Source: UBA5951 sp012269555 (GTDB lineage Bacteria > Pseudomonadota > Alphaproteobacteria > Puniceispirillales > Puniceispirillaceae). From it: a stretch of 64,000 bases of DNA. The stretch spans positions 62,001 through 126,000 of the forward strand of contig JAYQTS010000014.1 in assembly GCA_038147755.1 (NCBI GenBank), in the 5' to 3' direction. The translations under genes and the position numbers were made by a program. How positions within the stretch are numbered: the first letter of the stretch is position 1; the number at the start of each line of letters is the position of its first letter. The notes beneath the pieces were generated by a model. The model did not search any database. It was given only the letters and a program-made list of their open reading frames with translations, and had not been told where the DNA came from. This document shows positions 9,625 through 18,742 of the stretch, one piece after another.

Positions 9625-10873
9625 TTTTGCACAGAATGGTAGTGTGGCTACCTTACATAACTTTGGTACTAAAACACTTAAGCAGATGGAAGATGATCTT
9701 TCGTTATTTGCGGGGTATCGGCCAATGGAACTAATATTGCCAAGCTTGTATTCTGAATTAGAGGGCTCTGCGCTTAAAGAAATTGTAAGAAATATTTCAA
9801 AGGTAAAATATCTTAATCATATTATAATCGGATTAGATAAAGCAGATCGCGATCAATACGAATATGCATATTCTTTCTTTAAGGAGTTGAACCAGCCATT
9901 CTCACTTTTATGGAATGATGGTCCTCGCATGAAGGCTATTTCACAAATGCTTGAAGAAAAAGGTCTTGCCCCAATGGAGCCAGGAAAAGGCCAAAATGTA
10001 TGGTACTGTATAGGGTATGTTAATGCGAGAGCTAAAGCAGATGCGGTTGCGTTACATGATTGCGATATTTTGACCTATGATAGGATGTTACTGGCAAGAC
10101 TTTTCTATCCAATATCAAATCCAAATTATCAATTTGAATTTTGTAAGGGATTTTATGCAAGAATATCCGATAATAAAATGAACGGTAGAGCTTGCCGACT
10201 GCTAGTGTCCCCTTTGCTTTTGGCAATGGAACAAGTGCTAGGTCACAGCGATTATCTTAATTTTATGAAGAGTTTTAGATATCCTCTCGCTGGAGAGTTT
10301 TCATTTAGAAGGTCTCTAATCCCTGAACTTCGGATATCGTCAGATTGGGGATTGGAAGTTGGAATATTATCAGAGATGCAGAGAAATCAAGCAAGTAACA
10401 GAATATGCCAAATCGATATTGCAGATACTTATGAACATAAACATCAAGAACTTTCAGAAGATGACCGTGATTTTGGTTTATCACGCATGTCCATTGATAT
10501 AGTTAAAGTAATTATAAGAAAATTAGCTACTCAAGGATATTGTTTCGGACCGGATACATTTCGAACTCTAAAAGCATCCTACTTTCGAATTGCTCTTGAT
10601 ATGGTTCGTCATTACCAAACGGATGCTGAGGTTAATGGGTTGAGCTACGACATAGATTCTGAAGAAAGAGCCGTAGAGTTATTTGCTGAAAATATTATGC
10701 GGGCAGGAAGTGATTTTAGTTATGCACCAATGGAAACACCCTTTATTCCATCATGGGCAAGGGTAAAGTCAGCTATACCAGATATTGAATATCATCTAAG
10801 GCGTGCGGTTGAAGCGGACAATCAAGAACTAAACACATTTTTACATGTTGTTCCTAAAATGACGGCTTCATAA
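9617..10873 (+). CDS. gpgS: Glucosyl-3-phosphoglycerate synthase
   Basis: 418-residue GT81-type glycosyltransferase that makes glucosyl-3-phosphoglycerate from an NDP-glucose and 3-phosphoglycerate. Features are the GT-A fold start (LPSLYSELEGSALKEIV), KGQNVWYCIGYVNARA, the metal/nucleotide motif HDCDI at about residue 150, and EFCKGFYARIS followed by MNGRACRLLVSPLL, highly typical of bacterial GpgS. Overlap with the phosphatase gene and the good Shine-Dalgarno inside it (GAGGAG before ATG 9617) point to a two-gene operon for glucosylglycerate, an osmolyte associated with salt stress under nitrogen limitation. Cytoplasmic; complete. Confidence 0.88.
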   Translation: MGDFAQNGSVATLHNFGTKTLKQMEDDLSLFAGYRPMELILPSLYSELEGSALKEIVRNISKVKYLNHIIIGLDKADRDQYEYAYSFFKELNQPFSLLWNDGPRMKAISQMLEEKGLAPMEPGKGQNVWYCIGYVNARAKADAVALHDCDILTYDRMLLARLFYPISNPNYQFEFCKGFYARISDNKMNGRACRLLVSPLLLAMEQVLGHSDYLNFMKSFRYPLAGEFSFRRSLIPELRISSDWGLEVGILSEMQRNQASNRICQIDIADTYEHKHQELSEDDRDFGLSRMSIDIVKVIIRKLATQGYCFGPDTFRTLKASYFRIALDMVRHYQTDAEVNGLSYDIDSEERAVELFAENIMRAGSDFSYAPMETPFIPSWARVKSAIPDIEYHLRRAVEADNQELNTFLHVVPKMTAS

Positions 10874-10935
10874 AGGATGATTTTTAATTTCAATTTAAAA
10901 TTAATTAGATGAAAATATGGTATGTTTGAAAATTG

Positions 10936-12030
10936 TTAACCAATTGTTTTCTTCAATAAATTAAGCCAATTTTCAAAGCATATTTTTTGGATTAAGGTAT
11001 CGTCATATCCATTCTTTTTCATTGAAGCAATAAGTTTTGGCAGACCTGAGCAATCTGAAATATGGTTTGATATTTGAATACCGTCAAAATCAGAGCCAAG
11101 TGCTACCCCATCCTCTCCAAGAATTTCAAGAAGCGCATCTAGGTGTTTACACATATTATCAAGACTTAGATTTTTGTCTTGTTTACCTTCAGGATGTAGA
11201 AAACCAATCCCAAAATTTAAACCTACAACACCATTAGTTTCCGCGATTGCTGCTAGTTGAGATTGTGTTAAATTTCGCGGAGAAGGACAAAGAGAATGGA
11301 CATTAGAATGGGTAGCCACAAGAGGCTTATCAGAAATTTTTGCAATATCCCAAAACCCCTTCTCATTTAAGTGAGAGAGGTCAATGAGTATTTTTTTTCT
11401 ATTGCAAAAACGAATTAGCTCTTTACCAGCATCCGTTAAACCATCCCCTTGGTCAGGGGTTGAAGGAAAACTAAAATTTACCCCTTCCGCAAAAATATTC
11501 TTACGTGACCATACAGGACCAATAGACCTCAATCCAATGTTGTATAATATCTCTAGCTGACTTAAGTCTGAGCCGATTGCCTCTGCACCTTCAATATGCA
11601 AAAGTAGCGCAATTTTTTCTTTATCGATGCAACTACGTAATGTTCCATAATCTGTACATATTTCTAGTTTGTCTGGATTTTGGTCAGCTATATTACGCGC
11701 TATATTTATCATCTCGATTGTAGCTGCGTAAGCATATGTTTGTGAAATTTGTTCTGTATTTAGCAAGTTGTTAGAGGGCATTTTTTCTTTAGCCCCTTTT
11801 TTATTTTTTACTAGGTCTGGATGACGTTCCCAAAAGGCTTCTGGTGCTACATTGGTTGCAGGAACAAAGATCGCAAAAAATCCCCCTTTAAGACCACCTT
11901 TTTTGCACCTGGGAAGATCAATATGCCCTTTTTCCCTTCCAAATATAAAATCGTTTCCGTCTAAATCATTAGAACGCCAAAGCGCTAGTAATAGGTCATT
12001 ATGACCATCAAAGACGGGTGTTTTTATCAT
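10936..12030 (-). CDS. Membrane dipeptidase (peptidase M19)
   Basis: 364-residue zinc dipeptidase of the renal dipeptidase family. Metal ligands are visible in DGHNDLL (residues 9-15), HIEGAEAIG (about 145), DLSHLNEKGFWDI (about 225) and THSNVHSLCPSPRNL (about 245), followed by the family segment GVVGLNFG and a C-terminal ALGSDFDG. Family members cleave dipeptides, including those with D-residues, or other small amide substrates. No signal peptide is visible, so despite the family name it may be cytoplasmic. Convergent with gpgS; alone in its transcription unit. Confidence 0.88.
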   Translation of the reverse strand: MIKTPVFDGHNDLLLALWRSNDLDGNDFIFGREKGHIDLPRCKKGGLKGGFFAIFVPATNVAPEAFWERHPDLVKNKKGAKEKMPSNNLLNTEQISQTYAYAATIEMINIARNIADQNPDKLEICTDYGTLRSCIDKEKIALLLHIEGAEAIGSDLSQLEILYNIGLRSIGPVWSRKNIFAEGVNFSFPSTPDQGDGLTDAGKELIRFCNRKKILIDLSHLNEKGFWDIAKISDKPLVATHSNVHSLCPSPRNLTQSQLAAIAETNGVVGLNFGIGFLHPEGKQDKNLSLDNMCKHLDALLEILGEDGVALGSDFDGIQISNHISDCSGLPKLIASMKKNGYDDTLIQKICFENWLNLLKKTIG

Positions 12031-12134
12031 CTTACTAACTATCTCCCTAAAGTTTGAAAATTTACTGAATAATATTAATGCTTCTATGATACATAATATA
12101 TCGGCAAAAGAATTAATTAAAAAGAGAATAACAA

Positions 12135-12815
12135 ATGCAAATCAATATAATTAATAAGCCGGTTCCCCTTCCAGAAGCTATTTTATTAGATATGGATGGG
12201 CTTCTCCTAGACACAGAAAAAGTAGCTAAGCATGCCTTTTTTTATAGCTGCAAAAAAATTAATTTTTCTTGTTCAGATGAGGAGTATGCCCAACTAACTG
12301 GGCATGGTTCTGTTTTAAGAGATAAGCTACTAACTTCTATCCTGCCTAAGGATGCAAATATCACACATTTTAATCAGACTTGGTGGGAGCATTTTCAGGA
12401 AATTTTAAATGATGAAGTTCCAGCCAAGGAAGGTGCATTAGAATTTCTCGATTATATTAATTCTCGAAAAATTAAAATTGCAGTTGCCACATCTTCGTAT
12501 ACTCAATCTGCTGAAACACTCTTGACGCGTGCAAAATTACGTTCATTTATCGGTTTTATTGTTGGAGGTGACCAAGTAAGAAATGCAAAACCTGCTCCAG
12601 ATATTTATCTAAAAGCAGCCTCTTGTGTTAACGTATCAGCCAATAGCTGCATTGCGTTTGAGGACTCAGATGTGGGTGTAATGGCAGCACATGCTGCAGG
12701 CATACCTGTTATCCAGATTCCAGATATAAAAATTCCTTCAGAAAAATGTGTTGCCCTAGGTCATCTGATTTTTGACAGCCTTGACAAGGCTAGAGATGAA
12801 CTTGGCTGGCGATAG
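12135..12815 (+). CDS. HAD-superfamily hydrolase, beta-phosphoglucomutase-like subfamily
   Basis: 226 residues with the HAD-IA layout: motif I DMDGLLLDTE (residues 19-28), a helical cap (about 35-100), motif II ATSSY, the Lys of motif III in RNAKPAPDIYL and motif IV FEDSDVGV. This subclass acts on small phosphosugars such as beta-glucose-1-phosphate or as a general phosphatase; the substrate cannot be assigned. Transcribed divergently from the dipeptidase and followed at once by a hairpin. Neighbouring glucosylglycerate genes make a sugar-phosphate role possible, not shown. Confidence 0.8.
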   Translation: MQINIINKPVPLPEAILLDMDGLLLDTEKVAKHAFFYSCKKINFSCSDEEYAQLTGHGSVLRDKLLTSILPKDANITHFNQTWWEHFQEILNDEVPAKEGALEFLDYINSRKIKIAVATSSYTQSAETLLTRAKLRSFIGFIVGGDQVRNAKPAPDIYLKAASCVNVSANSCIAFEDSDVGVMAAHAAGIPVIQIPDIKIPSEKCVALGHLIFDSLDKARDELGWR

Positions 12816-12841
12816 GAAAAATAGTTTAAATCCTATTTTTC
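12816..12841 (+). terminator. AT-rich hairpin after the HAD gene
   Basis: GAAAAATAG and CTATTTTTC are perfect nine-base arms with an eight-base loop, starting one base after the HAD stop. The T tract forms part of the stem, as in many AT-rich bidirectional terminators. Function as a terminator is inferred. Confidence 0.5.
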
Positions 12842-13032
12842 ATAATGTTTTGAGTATTAGATTCTCGTCCTTGATTTGTTTCAAAAGTTTTCTCAACAGA
12901 AATAAAGAGTTTCTTAGCTAACTATAAAATATAAAGTGACACAGCAAAAATATATTGTAGAGTTATTGTTATGGATAAAATTAAGCGTCTAAATGCGCGC
13001 CATTAGGCTTAGTTTTGTTGGAAGGAAATATT

Positions 13033-13311
13033 ATGCTTTTTGTCTATTCAGCTATTGATTGTCATGATAAATCAGCCATAAGAACAAAAAATAATCCTGC
13101 ACATGTAAAATATGTGTATGAACATGGTATGAAAATCGTTCATGCAGGCCCGTTGGTATGTGACGATGGGATAAGTCCTATAGGAACATTGATAATTGTA
13201 GATGCCCCTGATAGGGAAGCAGTCCAAAATTTTATTGATAACGATCCGTATGTAAAAGCAGGATTGTTTAACCAAATAAGCCTTGTTGCGTGGGATAAAA
13301 AAACGGATTGA
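13033..13311 (+). CDS. YciI-like protein
   Basis: About 92 residues from the ATG at 13033, preceded by GGAAGGAAA. The YciI/dimeric alpha-beta barrel pattern is clear: FVYSAIDCHD, HVKYVYEHGMKIVHAGPLV, GTLIIVDAPDREAVQNFI and DPYVKAGLFNQISLVAW. The conserved His/Asp pair thought to be catalytic in this family is present (HVKYV; NDPY). Family members are small enzymes or detoxifiers of mostly unknown reaction, often in catabolic operons. It heads a plus-strand run with the alpha/beta hydrolase and the dehydrogenase that follow. Confidence 0.78.
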   Translation: MLFVYSAIDCHDKSAIRTKNNPAHVKYVYEHGMKIVHAGPLVCDDGISPIGTLIIVDAPDREAVQNFIDNDPYVKAGLFNQISLVAWDKKTD

Positions 13312-13365
13312 AATAATTAAATCGAAATATTTGTTAATCAAAATTGTGATTTTTAGGAGAAGCAA

Positions 13366-14274
13366 ATGCCAAGAGAAGACGTTACATTTAATAGTGATGG
13401 GCTAAAATTAGTAGGACATCTTTATATACCTGATAACGTAAAACCGCCATATCCATGTATTGTGATGGGGGGCGGATGGTGTTACGTAAAAGAGCTAATT
13501 CAACCCGAATATGCTCAATTTTTAGCAGACGCCGGATATGCTGCTTTATCTTTTGATTATCGAAATCTGGGTGAAAGTGAGGGTGAAATAAGACAGCATA
13601 TTAACCCTTGGGAGCAAATTGATGACCTGATTAATGCGGTTACCTATGTATGTGAGCGCGGGGATATTGATGATAATAGAATAGGAATATGGGGAATTTC
13701 TTACGCAGGAGGGCATGTTTTCCCAGTCGCAGCACTTGACCCTAGGATAAGAATTATCATGAGTGTTGTTCCAATGCTGGATGGCTGGTATAATGCCCTT
13801 CGAGCTAATTCAAATGTGGGATTGCGTGAATTATGGGATATAGTCGCTAAAGACCGGGTTGAAAGATTTAAAACTGGGAAGCACGGTACTATTGCACACT
13901 CAGCACATCCACATGAAAAGGCATCCGTTTGGCCTGCACCGGAGACTTGGCCTGTATTTAAAAAGTTCAAAGAGACGGTTGCGCCTAATCACGAACACTG
14001 GACTACAGTCCAAAGCTTTGAATATGCAATCCGATATGATGTTACACCCTATATGAAAAGGATTATTCATCAACCAACGTTAATGGTTACTTCTTGGTAT
14101 GATGATATAACGATGACGGAATTTGAGGTGCCGGCATTTCAAACTATACCGAGTCCCAGAAAAGAGTTGCTTCAAGTAGGTGGCGATGCTTCTCATATGT
14201 CACTTTACGATAATCTGGATCATTTACAGATAGTTGGTTCCGCATGTGCTAATTTTGCTAAAAAATATCTGTGA
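13366..14274 (+). CDS. Alpha/beta hydrolase (dienelactone hydrolase/S15-like)
   Basis: 302 residues. The nucleophile elbow is GISYAGG (about residues 106-112), the oxyanion region CIVMGGGW lies early, and the acid and His of the triad probably sit near TSWYDDITM and GGDASHMSLYD in the C-terminal third. A lid region (about 140-215) separates them. The group includes acyl esterases, fermentation-respiration switch-like proteins and dienelactone hydrolases; the substrate is unknown. A strong AGGAG precedes the ATG by about six bases. It lies 54 bases after the YciI-like gene and about 60 before the dehydrogenase, consistent with one operon. Confidence 0.8.
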   Translation: MPREDVTFNSDGLKLVGHLYIPDNVKPPYPCIVMGGGWCYVKELIQPEYAQFLADAGYAALSFDYRNLGESEGEIRQHINPWEQIDDLINAVTYVCERGDIDDNRIGIWGISYAGGHVFPVAALDPRIRIIMSVVPMLDGWYNALRANSNVGLRELWDIVAKDRVERFKTGKHGTIAHSAHPHEKASVWPAPETWPVFKKFKETVAPNHEHWTTVQSFEYAIRYDVTPYMKRIIHQPTLMVTSWYDDITMTEFEVPAFQTIPSPRKELLQVGGDASHMSLYDNLDHLQIVGSACANFAKKYL

Positions 14275-14333
14275 ACAGCAAAAAGAAATTTTCTCTAGAT
14301 TCAGGTTTTTTATTGTAGAGGTAATGAGAAGTT

Positions 14334-15213
14334 ATGAGCAATATTGGTTTTATTGGCTTGGGTAACATGGGTTTCCCCATGGCACAAAATTTAGCTAAAG
14401 AAAAACAGCATAATATTTACGTATTTGATTTAAATATAGAAACCTTGAAAAAGAATTTGTGGCCGGAAAACGTCGTACCAACAAATGATTTGTCTGAACT
14501 GGCTACAAATTCGGATACGGTAATTACTTGTCTCCTGACATATCCATTGTTCAAGAAGTTTATTATGGTAACAAAGGAATTTTATCTAATTTAAAGGAGG
14601 GAACACTTGCAATAGACATGAGTTCAAGTGATCCACATCTTACAATTGAACTTGGGAACACTCTAACGAAAATGGGTGTAGATCTAATAGATGCACCTGT
14701 TTCTGGTGGAGTTAAAAAGGCAATATCTGGAGAATTGGCCATTTTAGTGGGTGGTGATAAACCCAATGTTGAAAAAGCAATGCCAACCTTGACTTTGATG
14801 GGAGGAAAAATAATTCACACAGGGTCCTTAGGAAGCGGACAAGCTTGTAAATGCCTTAATAATCTATGTTCTGCAACGGGTTTGCTTGTGGTTGCGGAGG
14901 CATTGTCATTGGCAGAAAAATTTGGTGTTATGCCGGATACTTTTATAGATGTGCTGAATTATTCTTCGGGAAAAAACAATAGTACTGAAAATAAATTTCA
15001 TCAATTTATTCTATCCGAAAAATTCAATTCTGGTTTTAGAATGGATTTAATGAATAAAGATATTCTTACAGCTTTGAACCTTGCTAATTCTCTAAAAAAG
15101 TTGATTTTAGCCTTTCAAAGACAAGTATAGATAAATGGAAAAGAGCAGAAAATGAACTAGAATTAGGGTGTGACCATACCGAGATTGCTGGATGGCAGCG
15201 AAAATTATCTTAA
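14334..15213 (+). CDS. 3-hydroxyisobutyrate/beta-hydroxyacid dehydrogenase family (two frameshifts)
   Basis: NAD(P)-dependent beta-hydroxyacid dehydrogenase, about 294 residues after repair. The Rossmann motif is GFIGLGNMGFPMAQNL at the N-terminus, the substrate motif DAPVSGGVKKAISGELAI is in the middle and the catalytic Lys lies in QACKCLNNL. The frame breaks twice by one missing base: near 14532-14536 (restoring VITCLPDISIVQEVYYG) and in the A run at 15094-15099 (restoring KKVDFSLSKTSIDKWKRA). The true stop is TAA at 15211-15213. It oxidises or reduces a short hydroxyacid/semialdehyde; the exact substrate is unassigned. Convergent with the SDR at 15225. Confidence 0.82.
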
Positions 15214-15224
15214 AGGCACTATCC

Positions 15225-15953
15225 CTACCAGGGTATTTTTTTTCCATCAAAATTGTAGAAGCTTCCAGTATTTGTGAAATCTGCTTCCAATATCACTTTA
15301 TACAATCCAACAACGGCTGTCCTGGAATCATGGGGAGCGTTTGGTCCTCCCATATCAGTTCTCGTCCAACCTGGTGACACGGCGAATGTAGCAATTTTCT
15401 TTGTTTGCAGCCATTCACCCAAGGTACGCACCACCATGTTCAGAGCGGCTTTACTTGTTTTATAGGCATATCTACCTGCTTGCCAAGTATTCTCGAGACT
15501 TGCTATACCAGAGGATAGCATAATGACTTTGGCGTTATCACTTCGCTCTAACATTGGTGTTAAATGACCTGTCAATTTCGTTGGGGCGAATAAGTTTATT
15601 TTCATAGTTTCTGCCCACATTTCATAATCATAATTAGCAGGGTTTGGATCCTCTCCCATACTTTCATATGCTGCAGAGCCATAATTTTCGAATTGTGCGC
15701 CAGCATTATTAATTAGCAAATCAATTGTGGTAGTTTTATTTTCATTGCAAAAATCATCAATGTCTTTTTGATTGCAAATATCCATTTTGAAAATGATTAT
15801 TTGTGAGTCAAACTCTGATTTAATTTGTTTTAATTCAGATGCTTTGTCTGGCGTGCGGCAACATGCAATAACCTTCCACTTATTTTCAGCATAAATTTTT
15901 GTAAATTCTAGCCCAAGACCACGATTCGCACCAGTTATCAATACGGTTGGCAT
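15225..15953 (-). CDS. Short-chain dehydrogenase/reductase
   Basis: About 242 residues from the ATG at 15953, which has GAGGG nine bases upstream. Classical SDR elements: TGANRGLGLEF (cofactor loop), DICNQK and NNAG (LLINNAGAQF) strands, the active-site Ser in MLSSGIAS and the catalytic pair in RYAYKTSKAALNM (YxxxK). Substrate unknown. It resembles the group of NAD(P)-dependent SDRs acting near C-signal/oxidoreductase homologues. Transcribed with the AhpD-like gene at 15989 (the same strand, 35 bases upstream), opposite to the dehydrogenase. Confidence 0.82.
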   Translation of the reverse strand: MPTVLITGANRGLGLEFTKIYAENKWKVIACCRTPDKASELKQIKSEFDSQIIIFKMDICNQKDIDDFCNENKTTTIDLLINNAGAQFENYGSAAYESMGEDPNPANYDYEMWAETMKINLFAPTKLTGHLTPMLERSDNAKVIMLSSGIASLENTWQAGRYAYKTSKAALNMVVRTLGEWLQTKKIATFAVSPGWTRTDMGGPNAPHDSRTAVVGLYKVILEADFTNTGSFYNFDGKKIPW

Positions 15954-15988
15954 TAATTTTTCCCTCAAATAGATTAAAAACTATTATT

Positions 15989-16570
15989 TTAAGAATTAGC
16001 ATATTCTTTTTTTACAATATTAGGATTGATCATACATGCATCTTCCCAGCTTATAATATTTAAAGACTTTGCAAATTTTCCAACACCGTCAGTCTGTGCA
16101 CAAAGCATTCCAAGTTCAATAATTTCTTCGTCTGTAAATGTCTTTTTTAAAGAGTTGTAAACCTCATCATTGTCAATTTCGGTCACGCTGGTTTTAAATT
16201 TTTTAGCATAGCTAAGGGCTATTTTTTCTTTTTCTGAAAACAGGTCTGAGGCTTCGAAATGCATTAAAGCTGCCACTTTTTCTTCAGTAACACCCTCTGC
16301 AGCACCCTTAGTAGACCTAACCGTTGAGCAATACCCACATTCATGATCAATCGAAATATAGATTCTACATAATTCCTTTAGGGCATGAGGAAGCACGCCC
16401 CCATAAAGCAAACTGTTCCAATATTTAACCCATTCGATGCCAGCATCTTTATTTTTAACATAAATTCGTACACATCGTGGGTCAGGAGCGCCAGTTTCGT
16501 CAGCACTTTCAATTAAAGTTCTGGCCTCATCCGAAATTGTTTCTTCATCTACGTAATCAATTCTTGGCAT
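15989..16570 (-). CDS. AhpD/carboxymuconolactone decarboxylase-like protein
   Basis: About 193 residues. The family's redox/proton-relay motif ECGYCSTVRS (CxxC) lies around residue 80, followed by TEEKVAALMHFEASDLFSEKE and the second repeat helix IIELGMLCAQTDGVGKF. AhpD-like members are alkylhydroperoxidases or uncharacterised peroxidase-like enzymes; the CxxC is intact. The start ATG 16570 has GGGG about six bases upstream, preferred over ATG 16582. It precedes the SDR in a two-gene minus-strand operon and faces away from the TRAP/amidohydrolase cluster, so a shared regulator is possible but not seen. Confidence 0.75.
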   Translation of the reverse strand: MPRIDYVDEETISDEARTLIESADETGAPDPRCVRIYVKNKDAGIEWVKYWNSLLYGGVLPHALKELCRIYISIDHECGYCSTVRSTKGAAEGVTEEKVAALMHFEASDLFSEKEKIALSYAKKFKTSVTEIDNDEVYNSLKKTFTDEEIIELGMLCAQTDGVGKFAKSLNIISWEDACMINPNIVKKEYANS

Positions 16571-16756
16571 ATTCAACCCCATTTTAATGGTTAGAGATAT
16601 AATTAAACTTCAATTTTAATGGTATCATAAATTTGATTATAAATTTATACGAATATTATGAATTCACATTTTCCCAAGAAAACATAATTTTTGTTTGATT
16701 AAAATATTTTTTCTTGAAAATATATACAGTTAACGAAATTGTTTGGAGACTTTGAT

Positions 16757-17545
16757 ATGGATTTAGGTCTAAAAAATAAGAACGCTGCTATAACTGGCGC
16801 TAGCCAAGGCATTGGAGAAGCTGTTGCTCATGCATTAGCTAATGAGGGTTGTAATGTCGCAATCTGTGCAAGAAACAAAGAAAGACTCGACCAGACGGTC
16901 TCAGAACTAAAAGCTAAAGGAGTTAAAGCTGTAGGTGTTATTGCAGATTTATCTTCAGAGGACGGCTGTCAGCTATTTATTGAAGAGGCTGTAAAAGAGC
17001 TTGGAAGTTTACAAATTTTAGTTAATAACGTTGGCGGTATGATACCAGGCACGCTAGCAACTATGGGTGAAGATACATGGGCTAGGGCAATAAACGTTAA
17101 TCTTATGGCAGCAGTATATACAACAAAACATGCTGCTGAACATTTAAAAAACAATGATTGGGCAAGGATACTTAACGTTACAGGATTTTCTGGTACACAA
17201 CTTATGCCGGGAGCATTATCTACCACTATACCAAATGCTGGCCTCATAGGTTTTAACAAATTAATGGCTAACGAATTAGGCTCCAGTAATATTACAGTGA
17301 ATAATATTTGCCCTGGCATGATAAACACAGAATCTTGGGGGCCTAGAGGTGAGGCAATGGCTAAAGTCAGAAATACTACTTCAGAAGAATTGCGCAAAGG
17401 GTTTGCTTCTCAGACAATGCTTGGAAGATGGGCAGAACCTAGTGAAGTTGGCGATTTAGCAGCTTTTATGGTGTCGGAGAGAAATTCATACATGACGGGA
17501 ACTACCGTAGAAATCTGCGGTGGTATCACGAAATATATAAGTTAA
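16757..17545 (+). CDS. Short-chain dehydrogenase/reductase (3-oxoacyl reductase-like)
   Basis: 262 residues. Cofactor motif TGASQGIGEAVAHAL, NNVGG in place of NNAG, Ser region VTGFSGTQ and the C-terminal ICPGMINTESWG and TGTTVEICGG typical of FabG-like SDRs. The usual Tyr of the YxxxK motif is not seen in its normal place: the region reads TTIPNAGLIGFNKLM, so Asn replaces Tyr while the Lys is kept. That makes a normal SDR mechanism doubtful. ATG 16757 is used with TTGGAG upstream. It leads the plus-strand TRAP cluster. Confidence 0.78.
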   Translation: MDLGLKNKNAAITGASQGIGEAVAHALANEGCNVAICARNKERLDQTVSELKAKGVKAVGVIADLSSEDGCQLFIEEAVKELGSLQILVNNVGGMIPGTLATMGEDTWARAINVNLMAAVYTTKHAAEHLKNNDWARILNVTGFSGTQLMPGALSTTIPNAGLIGFNKLMANELGSSNITVNNICPGMINTESWGPRGEAMAKVRNTTSEELRKGFASQTMLGRWAEPSEVGDLAAFMVSERNSYMTGTTVEICGGITKYIS

Positions 17546-17603
17546 GCTGATATATTGATTATTATTAAAAAACTGGAAATCTGTAATTCATGGGGAGGTA
17601 AAA

Positions 17604-18683
17604 ATGATAAACAGAAGAAACTTTAATGCAGGATTAATCGCGGCTAGTATGCCATTGGCAGCTTTCAAAGAGGCTATTGCTGCGACAAAGAAAATTAATC
17701 TCACGATTGCATCTAGTCATCCAACAGTAATACCATGGGTGGGTCCACTTCAGTCTGTTATCGTTGCTAAAGCAAATAGCATGCTCAAAGAGCGCGGAAG
17801 TGAATACGAAATAGAATGGACTGAAGCTTATGGAGGAGCACTCTATAATTTTAATGACACATTAGAGGCGGTGACTAATAATTTAACAGATATTGGTTGG
17901 ATTGGAAGTCTCTGGGAGCCTTCAACACTTCCACTTCATAATATATATTTCAGCACGCCCTTTACAACTACTAGTCCGGAGCAGGCTGTTGGCATTATGA
18001 ATGCACTAGATGATAGCGAAAAAGCAATGCAGGACGAATGGACAAAACAAGATGTAATCTCTTTTGGCGCATGTGTCTCAGGGGGGTATCATTTGTTTAC
18101 CAAAAAACCTATCAATAAGTTGTCTGATTTAGAGGGAATGAAAATTCTAGGAGCTCCCACAACAGCGCCTTATCTTACTCCTTTTGGGGCTACTGTTGTG
18201 CCATCTGGACTACCGGCTATGTACTCGCAACTTGAAACAGGTGTTGGTGATGGCGTCATTATAATCCATGCAGGAGCATTTCCATTAAAGTTATATGAAC
18301 AAGCTAAGCATGTAACATTAGTGGATACAGGTCCATTTACTTTTGGTGCAAGTGGAATGAATTTGGACGTATTCAATTCATTACCCTCTGAAGTACAAGA
18401 TGTACTTAAAACTCTTGGAAGAGAATATTCCTCTGCAAATGCGGGTGTTATTAATATACTTGGTAAAAAGGCACTTGGAGCATATGAGGCTTTTGGTTGT
18501 ACTATTCGTGAAATGCCAGATAGTCAAAGAAAAGATATGGCAAATGGTATGGAAGATCTGGGAGCCTTATTTGTACAAAACCTTGAGCCGAAAGGTATTC
18601 CTGCTGGCGATATACTTAAAAAATTCATGAAACTCGCCGCAGAAACTGGTCAACCACTTAGGGACTGGTCCGCAAATATTTAA
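17604..18683 (+). CDS. TRAP transporter substrate-binding protein (DctP family)
   Basis: 359 residues. The N-terminus MINRRNFNAGLIAASMPLAA has a twin-arginine-like signal, ending near AIAA (about residue 27). Mature features of DctP proteins follow: a ligand-binding first strand (INLTIASSHP), the helix KPINKLSDLEGMKILG and the substrate-Arg region before VPSGLPAMYSQLETGVGDG. It binds an organic-acid-like solute in the periplasm and passes it to the QM membrane protein encoded next. A very strong GGGAGG precedes the start. The substrate is unknown and is likely the starting compound of the catabolic genes downstream. Confidence 0.88.
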   Translation: MINRRNFNAGLIAASMPLAAFKEAIAATKKINLTIASSHPTVIPWVGPLQSVIVAKANSMLKERGSEYEIEWTEAYGGALYNFNDTLEAVTNNLTDIGWIGSLWEPSTLPLHNIYFSTPFTTTSPEQAVGIMNALDDSEKAMQDEWTKQDVISFGACVSGGYHLFTKKPINKLSDLEGMKILGAPTTAPYLTPFGATVVPSGLPAMYSQLETGVGDGVIIIHAGAFPLKLYEQAKHVTLVDTGPFTFGASGMNLDVFNSLPSEVQDVLKTLGREYSSANAGVINILGKKALGAYEAFGCTIREMPDSQRKDMANGMEDLGALFVQNLEPKGIPAGDILKKFMKLAAETGQPLRDWSANI

Positions 18684-18742
18684 ATATTGATAAAAAGGTT
18701 GGGGCGGCTGATGGTTTGTTAGCCGCCTGCCGTATTTCAGGA

